Source: Periconia sp. R9002
Lineage: Eukaryota; Ascomycota; Dothideomycetes; Pleosporales; Periconiaceae
Assembly (NCBI GenBank): GCA_023627715.1
Contig: JAMAHW010000217.1
Span: 1 to 15,403, forward strand
Length of the DNA: 15,403 nucleotides
Reading direction: 5' to 3'
Shown in pieces: positions 1-9,263 of this stretch. The translations under genes and the position numbers were made by a program. Positions within the stretch are counted from its first letter, which is position 1, and every line of letters begins with the position of its first letter. The notes under the pieces were generated by a model. That model saw only the letters and a program-made list of their open reading frames with translations. It was not told the DNA's origin and made no database searches.

Positions 1-385
1 ATATTATAATTAATATATCTCTATAATATTTTAAGCGCTTTATTATATTATAGAGTAATATACTACTAAAGTAATATCTTAGAGTTATACGTAATATTAA
101 AATAAAATAGAACTCTACCTATAATATATAGTAGTGTATACTTAAGCTATAAAAGTATATTAATAAATAGTTAATTTAGGAAATCTAACTAAAAATAAAT
201 AATTATATACCTAGTAGCTCTAGTAATACTTACTCTTTTTATATTAATTTTTAAGACCTCTAATAACTTTAACTTTTATATACTAAGTAGTACTACTTTA
301 AGCTTATTATAAATATACTACGTAAATTTAAAATAGTAATAACTTTTTTAAGTAAGACTAGTAAACTATAGATTTCTTATATATA

Positions 386-1240
386 GCTTATATATAATAA
401 ACTTTTTAATTTTTTAGACTCTATAGAGAAAAACTTTAATAATAATAATAAAATAAATAGTATAGACTAGCCTATTATAATTTATATAGCTACTAAGAAA
501 GGTTAATAAAAGCTTAGTAAATACTACTTAAAAACTAATTAAGAGCGTAGCTATTTATTTAATATTATAATAATTTTAAACTTAGCTTAAAAACTTATAG
601 TATATAAAGTAGTTTATTATAGTTAGTTATTGTAGCTATTTACTAAATATTTAAAAGAACTCTACTTAGGATCTATAAAATAAATATAATTACTATAAAG
701 AATTCTTTAATTATATTAGTTATTATAATACTTTTAAGAACTATAAATTTATACTATCTAATTTACTATAGAGATTATTTTAGTTATATAGTAATAAGTA
801 GTTTTAAAAATTACTATTCCTATAATAAAACCTATTAAGTAACATCTCCTAATTATTTATATAAAAAGATAAGATAGAGAGGGGGTCTATATATTAAGAG
901 AGTAAAAATTACCTAAGTATACTACCTATAAAAAAAAGTTAAAAGTAGAATATACTAGGTTAGTAGAGAGATAATAAAGGTTAGTATCTCTACTTAGCTT
1001 AAGTAGCTAGAGACGTTTTAGTAGTTCTTATTATAAAAGTTACTATTAAGCGTATTTTTAATATTATAAAAAATATAATTAGTACTTAAAGATATAACTT
1101 TTTTATATAGATAATTTAGTAAGTTATAGTACTAAAGTATTTACTTAAATATATAAAAGTATTACCTTTAGTTTATACTAAGGCTAATAACTAACTATAT
1201 AATAAAGTTAATAATTTATTTAAGTTATCTATTTAAACTA
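386..1240 (+). pseudogene. hAT-family transposase relic, RIP-inactivated
   Basis: Reading the + strand through its many TAA/TAG codons recovers a hAT-like C-terminal half. Around 483-660, in the frame starting at 483, residues such as KLSKYYLKT followed by a hydrophobic ILN segment resemble the hAT block of the KLxKYYxxT type. Around 955-1150, in the frame starting at 985, a GWWRDNKG-like block appears in which the two W codons are now TAG TAG, as TGG-to-TAG RIP would give. It is followed by YLYLA, a stop, VARDVLVV and a KRIFNI motif, matching the order WW, YPxLAxxARDxLxIP, ERxFS of the hAT C-terminal dimerisation region. The two blocks lie in different frames, so at least one indel is present. 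The N-terminal half, terminal inverted repeats and target-site duplications were not identified. The family match rests on pattern recognition only. Confidence 0.62.
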
Positions 1241-1572
1241 ATTACTCTCTTAATAATATATAGTATAAAAGTACTAAAAATAAGAGTATTATAAAAACTA
1301 TTAAGTTTATACCTCTAATATTTATAATAGAGAGCCCTACTTTAAAACCTACTCTAAAACCTACTTTTTTAAAAAAAAAAAAAAAAGTTAGCGTTATTTA
1401 AAGTTTATAGATAATTAACTATAATAACTTTTTATAATAAATATATACTATTATTTAAAAATATTAATATATTTTTTTATATAAAATAAAAAAAATTAAA
1501 AAATTATATATTATAAATATAATATTAAAAAATACCTTATATTATATAATAACCTATATAGGTATAGTTATC

Positions 1573-1745
1573 CTACCTCTACCTACGCTTTAACTACCTC
1601 TACCTAACTTATACCTACGTATTAATTACTCCTACTTAACTTTTATTTATAAGTTGTATAATTTTTACTCTACCTCTACTTAAGCTTTAACTACTCTAAC
1701 TTAACTTTTACTTACACTTTAACTACCCTAACCTAACCCTAGCTT
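1573..1745. repeat. Degenerate 21-nt C/T-rich minisatellite
   Basis: Units of the type CTACCTCTACCTAACTTTTAA recur with a spacing of 21: clear starts lie at 1573 and 1594, and again at 1670 and 1691, with a decayed stretch between. The right end (1726-1742) reads CCCTAACCTAACCCTAG, which resembles the fungal telomere repeat CCCTAA but is too short and irregular to call telomeric. The + strand of the array is nearly free of G. Confidence 0.5.
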
Positions 1746-2065
1746 AACTTAGTAGGTATACCCTACCTATTTACTAGCCTACTTTAGTATTTATAAGAGT
1801 AAACCTATTAGAGTTAAGTTAACTACTTTATACTTTATAAAATAAGTTCTAATATATCCTATAGGATTACTAAAGTATATATTAGCCTCCTTACTACCTA
1901 TATACCTATCCTCCCTACTTTCTAGATATATTATTTTAGTTATAAAGACTTATCTAGCTACACCCCCTATAAGTACTTAGCTAGCTAAGGTATTAAAATA
2001 CTTAATTTAAGATAAATAATAAAACGTAATATTATTATTATATAAAAAACGCCTAATTTTAGGTC

Positions 2066-2085
2066 TAATAAGAACGTTCTTATTA
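2066..2085. repeat. Perfect 20-bp palindrome
   Basis: TAATAAGAACGTTCTTATTA equals its own reverse complement over all 20 bases, centred on ACGT. It lies in the RIP-mutated flank with no gene nearby. It may be the junction of two inverted sequences or a chance product of low-complexity DNA. No function can be assigned. Confidence 0.6.
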
Positions 2086-3069
2086 TAGCCGTCCTTAGTT
2101 ACATATATTAGTCTTATAATTTAGATAAAGAGAGGTCGCTTATACCCTCTTAACCTACTTTTTCTAGAGATAGGATGCAAATTACTAAGATAGTAGAGAT
2201 TAATTAGATATATAAGTAAAGGCATTTAGCGGGTTTATACGCCTTCCTATAAAGGGTAAGATAACTTAAGATAGAAAAAAATTAGTAAGAAAAATACTAA
2301 AGAACTATAATAGATATGTTAGATACCTTTTAAAACCCTAAAATATATAATAATTTATACTCTTAACTTATACTTACTTTATACTAGCCCTCTTCCTATA
2401 TTTTAGTAGCTTTAATTATTTAAGTAAATCTCCTAGCGCGTAATTAATAACGTGCCTACTATATATATCCTATTTTTCCTATATTACTACTCTATTACTT
2501 ACTTAATTACTTACTTAACTAGAATTACTACTTTTCTAATTATCTAATATTAATAAAAGGGCCTTTAACTATACTAGTATAGGAATCTCTAAAATTATTT
2601 ATAAATTTATAGTTAGCTCTAATAGTAAGTATTAGCATTATTTATAGTTTTACGTTATGCTTAGATATTAGTATACTAGCTTATAGTTTTTTTACTATTA
2701 TAGCTTTTTTTAGAGTAGATATATATTAGTTAGGATTTTTTTATATTATTAGTGTTTCTTTACGTTCTAAAATTATCTATATAAGGTCTAGTAATTTTAC
2801 TATAAGGCTACTAAATAAAATATCGCTCCGCGTTGCTATAAAATAATATTAGCTCTTATATATATTAGTTCTTTAATAGGAGAAAGTAAGTAGCCACTAT
2901 ACTAAGAGCTTAAGCAATAATAAGAATAAACCTAACTAAATTCTTATAACTATCTAACTATTAAACTTAAAATAGAAATATATTATTATATAGCACTTTA
3001 TTATTTATAGTATTTAACTATTTAACTATATTCTAATAGAGTGGATAAGAATAAATCCTTAATTAGTAG

Positions 3070-3615
3070 CTGTTTATCGCAACCACAGAATATTCCCTAC
3101 GTAAAAGTAGTACTAAAGACACTAGTATAAGAATATAGAGAGAGATAACAGCGGACTTTTAAGCGGTTACACTAGGGATTAGACGCCTACACAAGCGGCT
3201 ATAGGTAAAAAATAGATACTTCTCTTTTTTATCTTCCTCTTTACGTGTGATTTTTTATTTAAATCCTCCTATTTTTTCTAGGTAAGGATGGCATAGGTAG
3301 TGCTACGGTACTATTTTCAAAATTATCCAACCTCGAAAAATAGAAAAGAGTATTCAGAGACGCGGATTATTCGCAATCGACAGAGTAATTATTTAACGTT
3401 AACGTTATATCTTTGACGGGTTTTTTTATTATTTATCATATTATCTGAAGAGAAAATTTTAGCACATCCCATCAAGAATTGTTCACCAATTTCCTAAGAA
3501 AGAAGTGGAAGGGGTAGGAAGAAGAGATGTCTAATTTCAGCCTTGCTCCGTAAGCTACCTAGTAAGGTCCTGCCTTCGAACCGACAGCATATTTATATAG
3601 GTCATTTTGGAGTGT
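3070..3615. other. Transition zone between RIP block and gene island
   Basis: Composition changes here from extreme AT with no CA/TG to ordinary sequence. CA and TG reappear from about 3070 and are frequent by 3470. No coding region is supported. A 14-bp palindrome, TAACGTTAACGTTA, lies at 3394-3407. The right end must hold the 3' untranslated region of the hemerythrin-like gene, whose stop codon ends at 3616. Confidence 0.6.
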
Positions 3616-4433
3616 CTACTGATTCTCATCACCTAAGAAAGCAAGTGGACGTGGATTCCTAAAAGTGTCGCATGGAAGGAACTTCCAGGCACCGCGATAC
3701 TTCCTAGCGAAGATGTAATGCACAAAGTACGCTGAACCCATAGGCATAACTGGCCAATTGTTGCCGCCCTGGAACGTTTTATCGCATAAACCTAGCACCA
3801 TCGGCGGCACGACGTTCTTGTCCTGCTTGCCAGCTTCGGCCTCACTCTTCTGATAGATCTTCAAGAGATTCTGCTCTTGGCCTTTCTCACAGCACTCCAG
3901 GCTCCAGAGGGTCTCGATCTCATCGGCTAGATGCTCACGGATGTGTGCAGCGAAAGCATCGATAAGGTCGAGTACCCTCTTACCATCATATTGGTCCGCA
4001 GGCGTGTTGGTAGCATATTTGTTCAGCGCCTTGAGGCCGCCGGAGAAGAGGTTATGTTGCTCGACGTTGCCTTGGAGCTGTCCTAACTTGATACCAGGTA
4101 CGGCCTCGAAGGCAGGGAACATCTGCGTCTCCTCAAGGAGATGGTGATGGAGGACCCAGTCGCTCCATGAGGCGACGAAGAAAAGGAAGTCGGACGCTTC
4201 GGCCAGTGGCACGTGCACAGCTTGCAGGTAGATGGCATTCAGGCCGCGCAGCATAGAGTTGTGGGCAAAAGCCATTTCATTGGCAATATAGTGTGCGGGA
4301 TGCTTGCTCTAGAAGAGATATAAGCAAGGGAGGGATTATGTATATGGAGATAGCAGCTCACGGTGTCTTTCTTCGCAGATGGCGTCTCGATGAGCTGGAA
4401 AGGGCCGTCTGCCCACTTGGCTGATAGAGCCAT
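3616..4433 (-). CDS. Hemerythrin-like (HHE domain) protein
   Basis: Two exons, 4433-4362 and 4308-3616, give a 254-residue protein. The 53-nt intron (4361-4309) has donor GTGAGC and acceptor CTAG and is phase 0. Splicing joins ...KKDT to SKHPAHYIANEMAFAHN, which brings the first conserved helix in frame. The start is the ATG at 4433 in the context GCCATGG; the open frame extends further upstream but holds no ATG there. Likely metal ligands of the four-helix HHE bundle are visible: H40 in AHNSMLRG, H78-H80 with E83/E84 in HHHLLEE, H109 in EQHN, and H146/H150 with E154 in HIREHLADE. HHE proteins bind a di-iron or mixed-metal centre and are linked to oxygen, NO or metal sensing or to redox chemistry. 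The substrate here is unknown. There is no signal peptide or membrane segment, so a soluble intracellular protein is expected. Confidence 0.86.
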
Positions 4434-4548
4434 GGCCAATTTTTTGGTTGGGGTTGAGGACAAAATAATATGGGATGAGTACTCAATACAATACCCACCA
4501 CGCCAGTAGATGTTCAGCAGGTGAGCAGTTGTTATGGGAAATTTGATG

Positions 4549-4555
4549 CCGAGTG
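4549..4555 (+). promoter_or_regulatory. CCGAGTG motif, copy 1
   Basis: The heptamer CCGAGTG lies about 116 bp upstream of the hemerythrin-like start codon. The same heptamer occurs in the two divergent promoters at 7553 and 11761. A shared regulator is an inference from this co-occurrence. Confidence 0.3.
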
Positions 4556-4754
4556 GTTTGCTTGCACGCTTTGGGTGAGGCGTAGCCTGCTAAGTCAGCT
4601 GATTCAATGTTGTCAACGTCGCGGCTAAAACCACTTACCGAAGGTCGCGTAACAAGCTCTTATCGTTTACTTGTATGGCTTGGAATCATGGATTGCCTTA
4701 GCCCCCCAGGATTATCGTATCCATAAGCAATAGTACAAGCGTCATCCGCTGCAT

Positions 4755-4805
4755 CGGGCCCCGGGCCCCGGGACCCAACTCTCTTAATGCTTCACGGAGG
4801 CTCCG
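4755..4805. promoter_or_regulatory. Pair of CGG inverted repeats (possible Zn2Cys6 sites)
   Basis: CGG-N3-CCG is seen at 4755-4763 inside a GC-rich stretch that repeats GGGCCCC. CGG-N5-CCG, as CGGAGGCTCCG, is seen at 4795-4805. Fungal binuclear zinc-cluster regulators bind paired CGG half sites with fixed spacing. The pair is roughly 320-370 bp upstream of the hemerythrin-like start. Binding is untested and such sites also occur by chance. Confidence 0.25.
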
Positions 4806-5430
4806 AGAGGTCAACATGAGCGGACTGACACCCCCTCCCCCAGACCCTGTTTTTCTCCCGACATTACGGTTACTCCGTTAAAAGTATGAGTTTAAAGTCA
4901 ACTATACCACCGGTATGTATGGCGACCTTTTGCATCGATTACAGCCTGGCAACGCTCCCTCCTTTCAATGTAAAAATTTTTATAGTTTAGAATGCTTCAG
5001 CGGCACCGTACACACGACGCAAAAAAAGGAGAAAAAAAAAATTACGGAAGTAAACGTTTCAGCCCGTACATTTTACTTCCCAAGTAATATTCGTATTCGA
5101 AGGAACGGTTGCATTAAACAACAGACCAAGTAGGCAACTCAGAGCATTGGCTTGTAAACACATCACAGAGCATCGATATCAAATGCCAGCTACGCCGAGG
5201 ATGAGACCATTGCTGCCTAAGCCTGTCGATTCTTGTAGCAGCAGCTGATCGGCCATAATTAGATGATAAAGTATACATGCGCATCGGTTTCCGAAGCTCT
5301 TCAGGTGCATGTAAGGCCACTGCTGTGCCGCAATATGAAATATTTAGGCTATTAATGTATTACCACACCTGAATGATACTTCACGGCCGGGCCGAAAGCA
5401 GGACTTACAATCCCCGATGATGGGGGCCTC

Positions 5431-7179
5431 TCAACAGTCTTCTGCTGCAGCCTTTTCCACATTTTTCGGGGCCTTCTCGGCCTTCTCCTGTAGGCCGTAT
5501 CCCTCGTCGTCCACCTCCTGTCTTAACTCGAGCTGCTTTGACCCGAAGCTAAGCACAAAACCGAGAAGGGCAAATGCTATGGCCGTGTTCCAAACCGTCT
5601 GCAAGGAAATGCGGTACACGCTTTTGACCTCGTCCTGGATTTTCTTCGGTAAATTTGTGCGGTATGCCCCGCTCGCTCCTCCATATGCGTTTGCATTTGA
5701 TAGACTAGCTCGCACAGCAGGGTTGTTAATGCGATGTGCGTTCTGATCGAAAAGAGCGTTGAGGACGAGCGATGGAACAGTAACACCCCATATAAAACCG
5801 AAGCTGCGCAGGAAGGCGTACATGGCCGTCGCACTCGCAATCTCTGACTGCGGAAGTGCGGCCTGAATAGCTGGAAGAATAGTGGTAGCTAGAAACCCCT
5901 GTCCAATTGCTGTGAACATTTGAAATATAACCCAGAGCGCGGTATGTGAGTTCTCGTTTAGGATGGAGAAAAGGCCAACACCGAGAGCTATAAATGCAAA
6001 ACCAACGCCGTGCAGGGGGCGATAGACACCAAGTTTGGACATGAAGCCTCCGGCTACCATAGCTGCAGGGATCAGGAACGCATTGTAGGGCAGTGTATCG
6101 ATACCAGAGGTTAGAGGGGATGTCGATTTGACGCCTTGGAAGTATATGGGTAGGAAGTATATCGTCCATTGTAGCAACATCGCTGCATCGAATGCTAGTA
6201 TGAAACCAATGAAGCTCGTGCGGTTAGCGAAAAGCTGTGGTGGGACCGAAGGCTCAAAGCACCATCGCGAGGCCTCGAAAGCGTGGAATGCTATCCAGCC
6301 CAAGATACCTAGTACAAGAGGTGCAATGACTTTGTAAGAGTCCCATGGCGCGACAATGCCTCCGAAAATGAGACCCAGTAGGATCGAGGTAATGCTTGCC
6401 ATGAAGAGGATGTTGCCGCCCCAGTCGATGCGCTTTACATTCAGCCGTGCCGGGGATTTTCGGTACGAGACGTCGAGTAAAAACCACATGATGACTAGCA
6501 CGACGCCCGCGATCGGGACATTGATGTAGAAAACCCACCTCCATCTCTTCTGTGCAAGACCTCCTCCCACGACAGGTCCTAGGATGGCACCAATAGCGGC
6601 AGTGGAAAGAACTATGCCAAGATACTTTCCGCGATCACGGAGAGAGACCAAGTCGCAGACTACGAGGTCGACGAGCATGTATATCCCTCCACTCCCCAGG
6701 CCTTGAACCGTCCTCCCGCCTATCACCATGGCGACATTTGTCGCGCCGCCTGCGATCCCAGAGCCTAATGTAAATAACACTAAAGAAGCGAGCATAGGAA
6801 TGCGCCTGCCGAAAATGTTGCAAAGTTGGCCAAGGGGTGGCTGGATCACAGTTTGCGCCAGAGTGAAACTATTAGCCACCCAGACATAGTTTTCGGAAGC
6901 CGCAGCACCGAGTTCGCGGGATATAGTAGGAAGGGCGGTGGTTATGATGGAGCCATCGAGGGCGGAAGCAAAGCTGAGTAGGCAGAGGGAGAGAAAGACG
7001 AGGTAGAACCTCCATGATTTGAGGGGTGAGGAAGGTGATGTTTCTTGATGATTATTTGGTCTGGAGACAGGGCAATCCTCGTCGACGGTAGGTTGGTTAT
7101 TAAATTCGTCTTGGAAGCTCTGTATAGCTCGAGAGGTTTCGTGCGGTGCAGTATCCTGTGCTGTCTGATGTGACGTCAT
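5431..7179 (-). CDS. MFS exporter, DHA2-type (14-TM drug:H+ antiporter)
   Basis: A single uninterrupted exon encodes 582 residues. I start it at the ATG at 7179 (MTSHQTAQ...). The open frame runs 33 codons further upstream, but that part is a translated CT microsatellite with no ATG consistent with conserved sequence. The first 55 residues are hydrophilic and probably cytosolic. Then follow the D1-type motif LDGSIITTALP (about 74-84), motif A GQLCNIFGRR (117-126) and the antiporter motif C GAILGPVVGG (197-206), and many hydrophobic helices up to a hydrophilic tail ending near residue 582. This pattern is that of plasma-membrane toxin and drug exporters found in many fungal metabolite clusters. 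Lying between metabolic genes, it may export the product or give self-protection. Its substrate cannot be read from the sequence. It shares an upstream region with the divergent membrane-protein gene at 7900. Confidence 0.93.
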   Translation of the reverse strand: MTSHQTAQDTAPHETSRAIQSFQDEFNNQPTVDEDCPVSRPNNHQETSPSSPLKSWRFYLVFLSLCLLSFASALDGSIITTALPTISRELGAAASENYVWVANSFTLAQTVIQPPLGQLCNIFGRRIPMLASLVLFTLGSGIAGGATNVAMVIGGRTVQGLGSGGIYMLVDLVVCDLVSLRDRGKYLGIVLSTAAIGAILGPVVGGGLAQKRWRWVFYINVPIAGVVLVIMWFLLDVSYRKSPARLNVKRIDWGGNILFMASITSILLGLIFGGIVAPWDSYKVIAPLVLGILGWIAFHAFEASRWCFEPSVPPQLFANRTSFIGFILAFDAAMLLQWTIYFLPIYFQGVKSTSPLTSGIDTLPYNAFLIPAAMVAGGFMSKLGVYRPLHGVGFAFIALGVGLFSILNENSHTALWVIFQMFTAIGQGFLATTILPAIQAALPQSEIASATAMYAFLRSFGFIWGVTVPSLVLNALFDQNAHRINNPAVRASLSNANAYGGASGAYRTNLPKKIQDEVKSVYRISLQTVWNTAIAFALLGFVLSFGSKQLELRQEVDDEGYGLQEKAEKAPKNVEKAAAEDC

Positions 7180-7183
7180 GATG

Positions 7184-7207
7184 AAGAGAGAGAGAGAGAG
7201 AGAGAGA
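7184..7207. repeat. (GA)n microsatellite in the MFS 5' leader
   Basis: About twelve GA units (CT on the MFS strand) end only a few bases before the MFS start codon. CT-rich leaders are common in highly expressed fungal genes. The repeat is also likely to vary in length between strains. Confidence 0.85.
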
Positions 7208-7552
7208 AACACAGAGAAATAGAAGGGGAGTGGTGGAGAATCATGAAGTCCACTGCGATACAGGTGCGGCCATCGCATATAGTGAATTGGCAGTATACCA
7301 TAGATAAAATGAAGTGGTGCCGCTCGAAGGCATGTTTAAAATCACACTCGCTCCAGAGAGCAAGGACTGGCCTATGTGCGCCGGCCCGTGCCAGTGCCGT
7401 CACCATTCCCGTGCCCGTCGCGCTAACTTAACCAGTGGAGTTCGCTGGCTGGCTGGCTGGGTTGTGGTTAGTGGTGAAGACCAGTCGGCAATTAGAGGCC
7501 ACAGGGGGTGTGTCATCTTCGACGGCCCGCTGCACTCAAACATCAGCCCAAA

Positions 7553-7559
7553 CCGAGTG
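7553..7559 (+). promoter_or_regulatory. CCGAGTG motif, copy 2
   Basis: The heptamer lies within the 10-mer AAACCGAGTG, identical to the one at 11758-11767 between the two P450 genes. It is about 374 bp from the MFS start and 341 bp from the rhodopsin-like start. Confidence 0.35.
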
Positions 7560-7899
7560 AGCGGCACAGCGGCTGCGCTCCAGTCCAAGTGGATTGCTCA
7601 TTAGACTTTGACTGATTGGCCGGGTAAAATGGCGGCGTTTGCACTTACTGGTCATGTCATGGATATATCATAATTATCGGAATGCAGCATCAATTGATGC
7701 AGACACGGCCTACTCATAGACCGAAATGCGAGGTGGTTCTTTCAAAGAGGCAAACCAGGCAGGAACCCCGCTGTAAGTTTACGGCGCGGTTGACACCATC
7801 TGGATCATAATATTATTTTATGACCATATAGCTGCCTTCCTGTAATCTCGGCAAGACGTAACTATTTCTGCCTCACTTCTTTCGTTGCTGCAAGCAATC

Positions 7900-9263
7900 A
7901 TGGCCTTGAACCTAACCGGGATGAACTTGAACTTCGAGCCAGCGGGCATGGCCCCGCTAGGTGTGACGCCGCACTTGGGACCTGGAGCGCCATCGCAGCA
8001 AGGAGCGATTATTGGGACTTGCGTGACTATGATTGTTCTTACGACAGCCTTCGTTTTGATGAGGCTGTACGTTGCGTTGCACGTTACTAAGATCAATGCG
8101 GCTGAGAATTGTAAGTTTGCTGACATCAAGGATCGGATGAAATAGATTCACTAACGGTTCATAGATCTTTGTGTCTTTGCTACGGTAATTCGATCGTCTC
8201 TCTTAGGGCAGAAATGATACTATTTTAATTTTCAGGCTCTTTCCATTGCGTATATGTCCATCCTCATGCACCGTAAGTACAGAGACCCAGTATGCTGGAA
8301 TATATGCTTACCCGTGAGCAGTCAGTTACGTTTCACGCCATATGTGGGATACACCAGCAGCATGGTTATTCCTAGACGAAAACTATTGGAAGGTAAAATC
8401 TGTGCCGGTAAATATTATTATCGCATCCTCACATCATCCAGTTTCGCCTTTCCCAGAACCTCATTCAACCCTTCGCCTTTTTCTTCTCCCGAGTTCCAGT
8501 TTTCCTGCTCTACCGCCGGCTCTTTGGAACTGTAGAATGGCTTCGCTGGGCCTGTTGGATAGGCATCGCTGCCGCTTTCATCGTTTATGTGCACACCGTT
8601 CCCCTTGTCGGTGCATACTGTTACCCACACAATGGAGACCCGTGGACATCCATGAACACGTTCAACCGTTGCAGCAAGATTAAGTCCGATAGCCTAGCTC
8701 AGGGAGCTGGAAATATCGCTCTTGATCTCTACGGTTTATTGCTACCACTACCCGTCATCTGGGGTTTGCATTTGCCTCTTCGCCGCAAGATTGGGGTTGC
8801 AATTGTCTTCTTGACCGGCTCTTTGTAAGTATCTTGAAACCCAAAGTGCATGATTACTCGCTGATGTGAGATCAGCGCTCTTATTGCGAGCGCTATCAGT
8901 TTCTACTATCGATACCAGCTATCCTACGGGACTGCAGACACCAACTGGAACGAAGGCGCTTACGATGCTTCCAGCGCTGTCGAAATCAACATCGCGGTCG
9001 TCTGCAGCTGCATGCCTTCTCTCTCTTCGCTGATCAATATCAAGGGCAAAGGGAATGGCTGGTTCGCTTCTCTTCGATCAGCTTTCCGCTCCCAGCGCTC
9101 GTCTAGCGATAAGAGCAACTCCAGCCGAAAACCGTTCCCCAACAGCAGAGAGGATTTGAAGTTAAACAACCTGACGCCGCAGGTCAAGCGTGTCCACGAC
9201 CCATACTCAACTGGCAGCACTTGGACCCGTGTTCCCTCGGAGGCGGGAGATGCGGAGATATAG
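7900..9263 (+). CDS. Seven-TM rhodopsin-like fungal membrane protein
   Basis: Six exons: 7900-8110, 8165-8184, 8236-8272, 8322-8392, 8442-8824 and 8876-9263. They give 369 residues with five introns of 49-54 nt, all GT-AG; the second exon is only 20 nt. Joining them gives a continuous reading with about seven hydrophobic helices: near 35-60, 70-90, 118-140, 147-172, 198-222, 230-252 and 272-295. The pattern LDLYGLLLPLPVIW (about 207-220), KIGVAIVFLTGS, and a last helix with VEINIAVVCSCMPSL match the fungal rhodopsin-like family that includes Pth11-related proteins. No CFEM domain is present, and the usual aspartates after helix 1 are replaced by AENY. The C-tail is hydrophilic and Ser-rich. 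An N-glycosylation site (NLT) sits at residues 4-6. A sensing role is known only for some relatives. The donor of intron 4 is uncertain (8393, or 8408, which is also in frame but leaves only 34 nt). Confidence 0.78.

Larger units (their letters stand above)
1..3070. repeat. AT-rich, RIP-mutated flank (left)
   Basis: This stretch is almost entirely A and T, with long runs of TA, and has no plausible open gene. The dinucleotides CA and TG are nearly absent: the first 120 bases contain neither, although C survives in CT, CC and some CG contexts. Loss of CA/TG with gain of TA is the known signature of repeat-induced point mutation in ascomycetes, which acts on duplicated DNA during the sexual cycle. 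At least part of it is a dead hAT transposon (entry at 386). It also contains a minisatellite (1573) and a palindrome (2066), and an A16 run preceded by T6 near 1365-1386. CA and TG return gradually from about 3070. I see no tRNA or rRNA gene in it. Confidence 0.88.
4434..5430 (-). promoter_or_regulatory. Upstream region of the hemerythrin-like gene and 3' flank of the MFS gene
   Basis: About 1 kb lies between the hemerythrin start (4433) and the MFS stop (5431), both genes on the - strand. It should hold the hemerythrin promoter next to 4433 and the MFS 3' untranslated region next to 5430. Noted signals are CCGAGTG at 4549, two CGG inverted repeats at 4755-4763 and 4795-4805, and pyrimidine- and purine-rich tracts around 4830-4860 and 5020-5040. 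Short open frames inside it (4915-5133 on +, 5114-5320 on -) have no recognisable domain and look like chance. Confidence 0.5.
7180..7899. promoter_or_regulatory. Divergent promoter, MFS exporter / rhodopsin-like gene
   Basis: This 720-bp region lies between two start codons that face away from each other. It contains a (GA)n microsatellite at about 7184-7207, a GGCT tandem repeat at about 7446-7462, the motif CCGAGTG at 7553, two spaced CGG triplets at about 7562-7572, and an inverted CCAAT box (ATTGG, 7615-7619). Short open frames here have no recognisable domain. No gene is supported inside it. Confidence 0.6.

Noticed and set aside
896..1020. Alternative reading KYTTYKKKLKVEYTRLVER as a separate protein fragment
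   Set aside because: It is in a different frame from the hAT blocks and has no recognisable family; the hAT frame explains the region better.
4434..4463. Upstream extension of the hemerythrin-like protein
   Set aside because: The open frame here begins at a TTG, not an ATG; the first ATG in frame is at 4433 in a good context.
4755..4776. GGGCCCC repeats as a G-quadruplex
   Set aside because: G runs are only three long and interrupted by C runs that would pair with them; too few tracts on one strand.
4915..5320. Small open frames of 72 and 68 codons between the hemerythrin-like and MFS genes
   Set aside because: No domain, no splice-supported extension and low-complexity content; consistent with chance.
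7171..7178. TGACGTCA (CRE-type palindrome) at the MFS start codon
   Set aside because: It falls on the first codons (ATG ACG TCA), so coding explains it; a regulatory role is not supported.
7180..7278. N-terminal extension of 33 residues on the MFS exporter
   Set aside because: It is a translated CT microsatellite plus leader. The conserved part and a good ATG begin at 7179.
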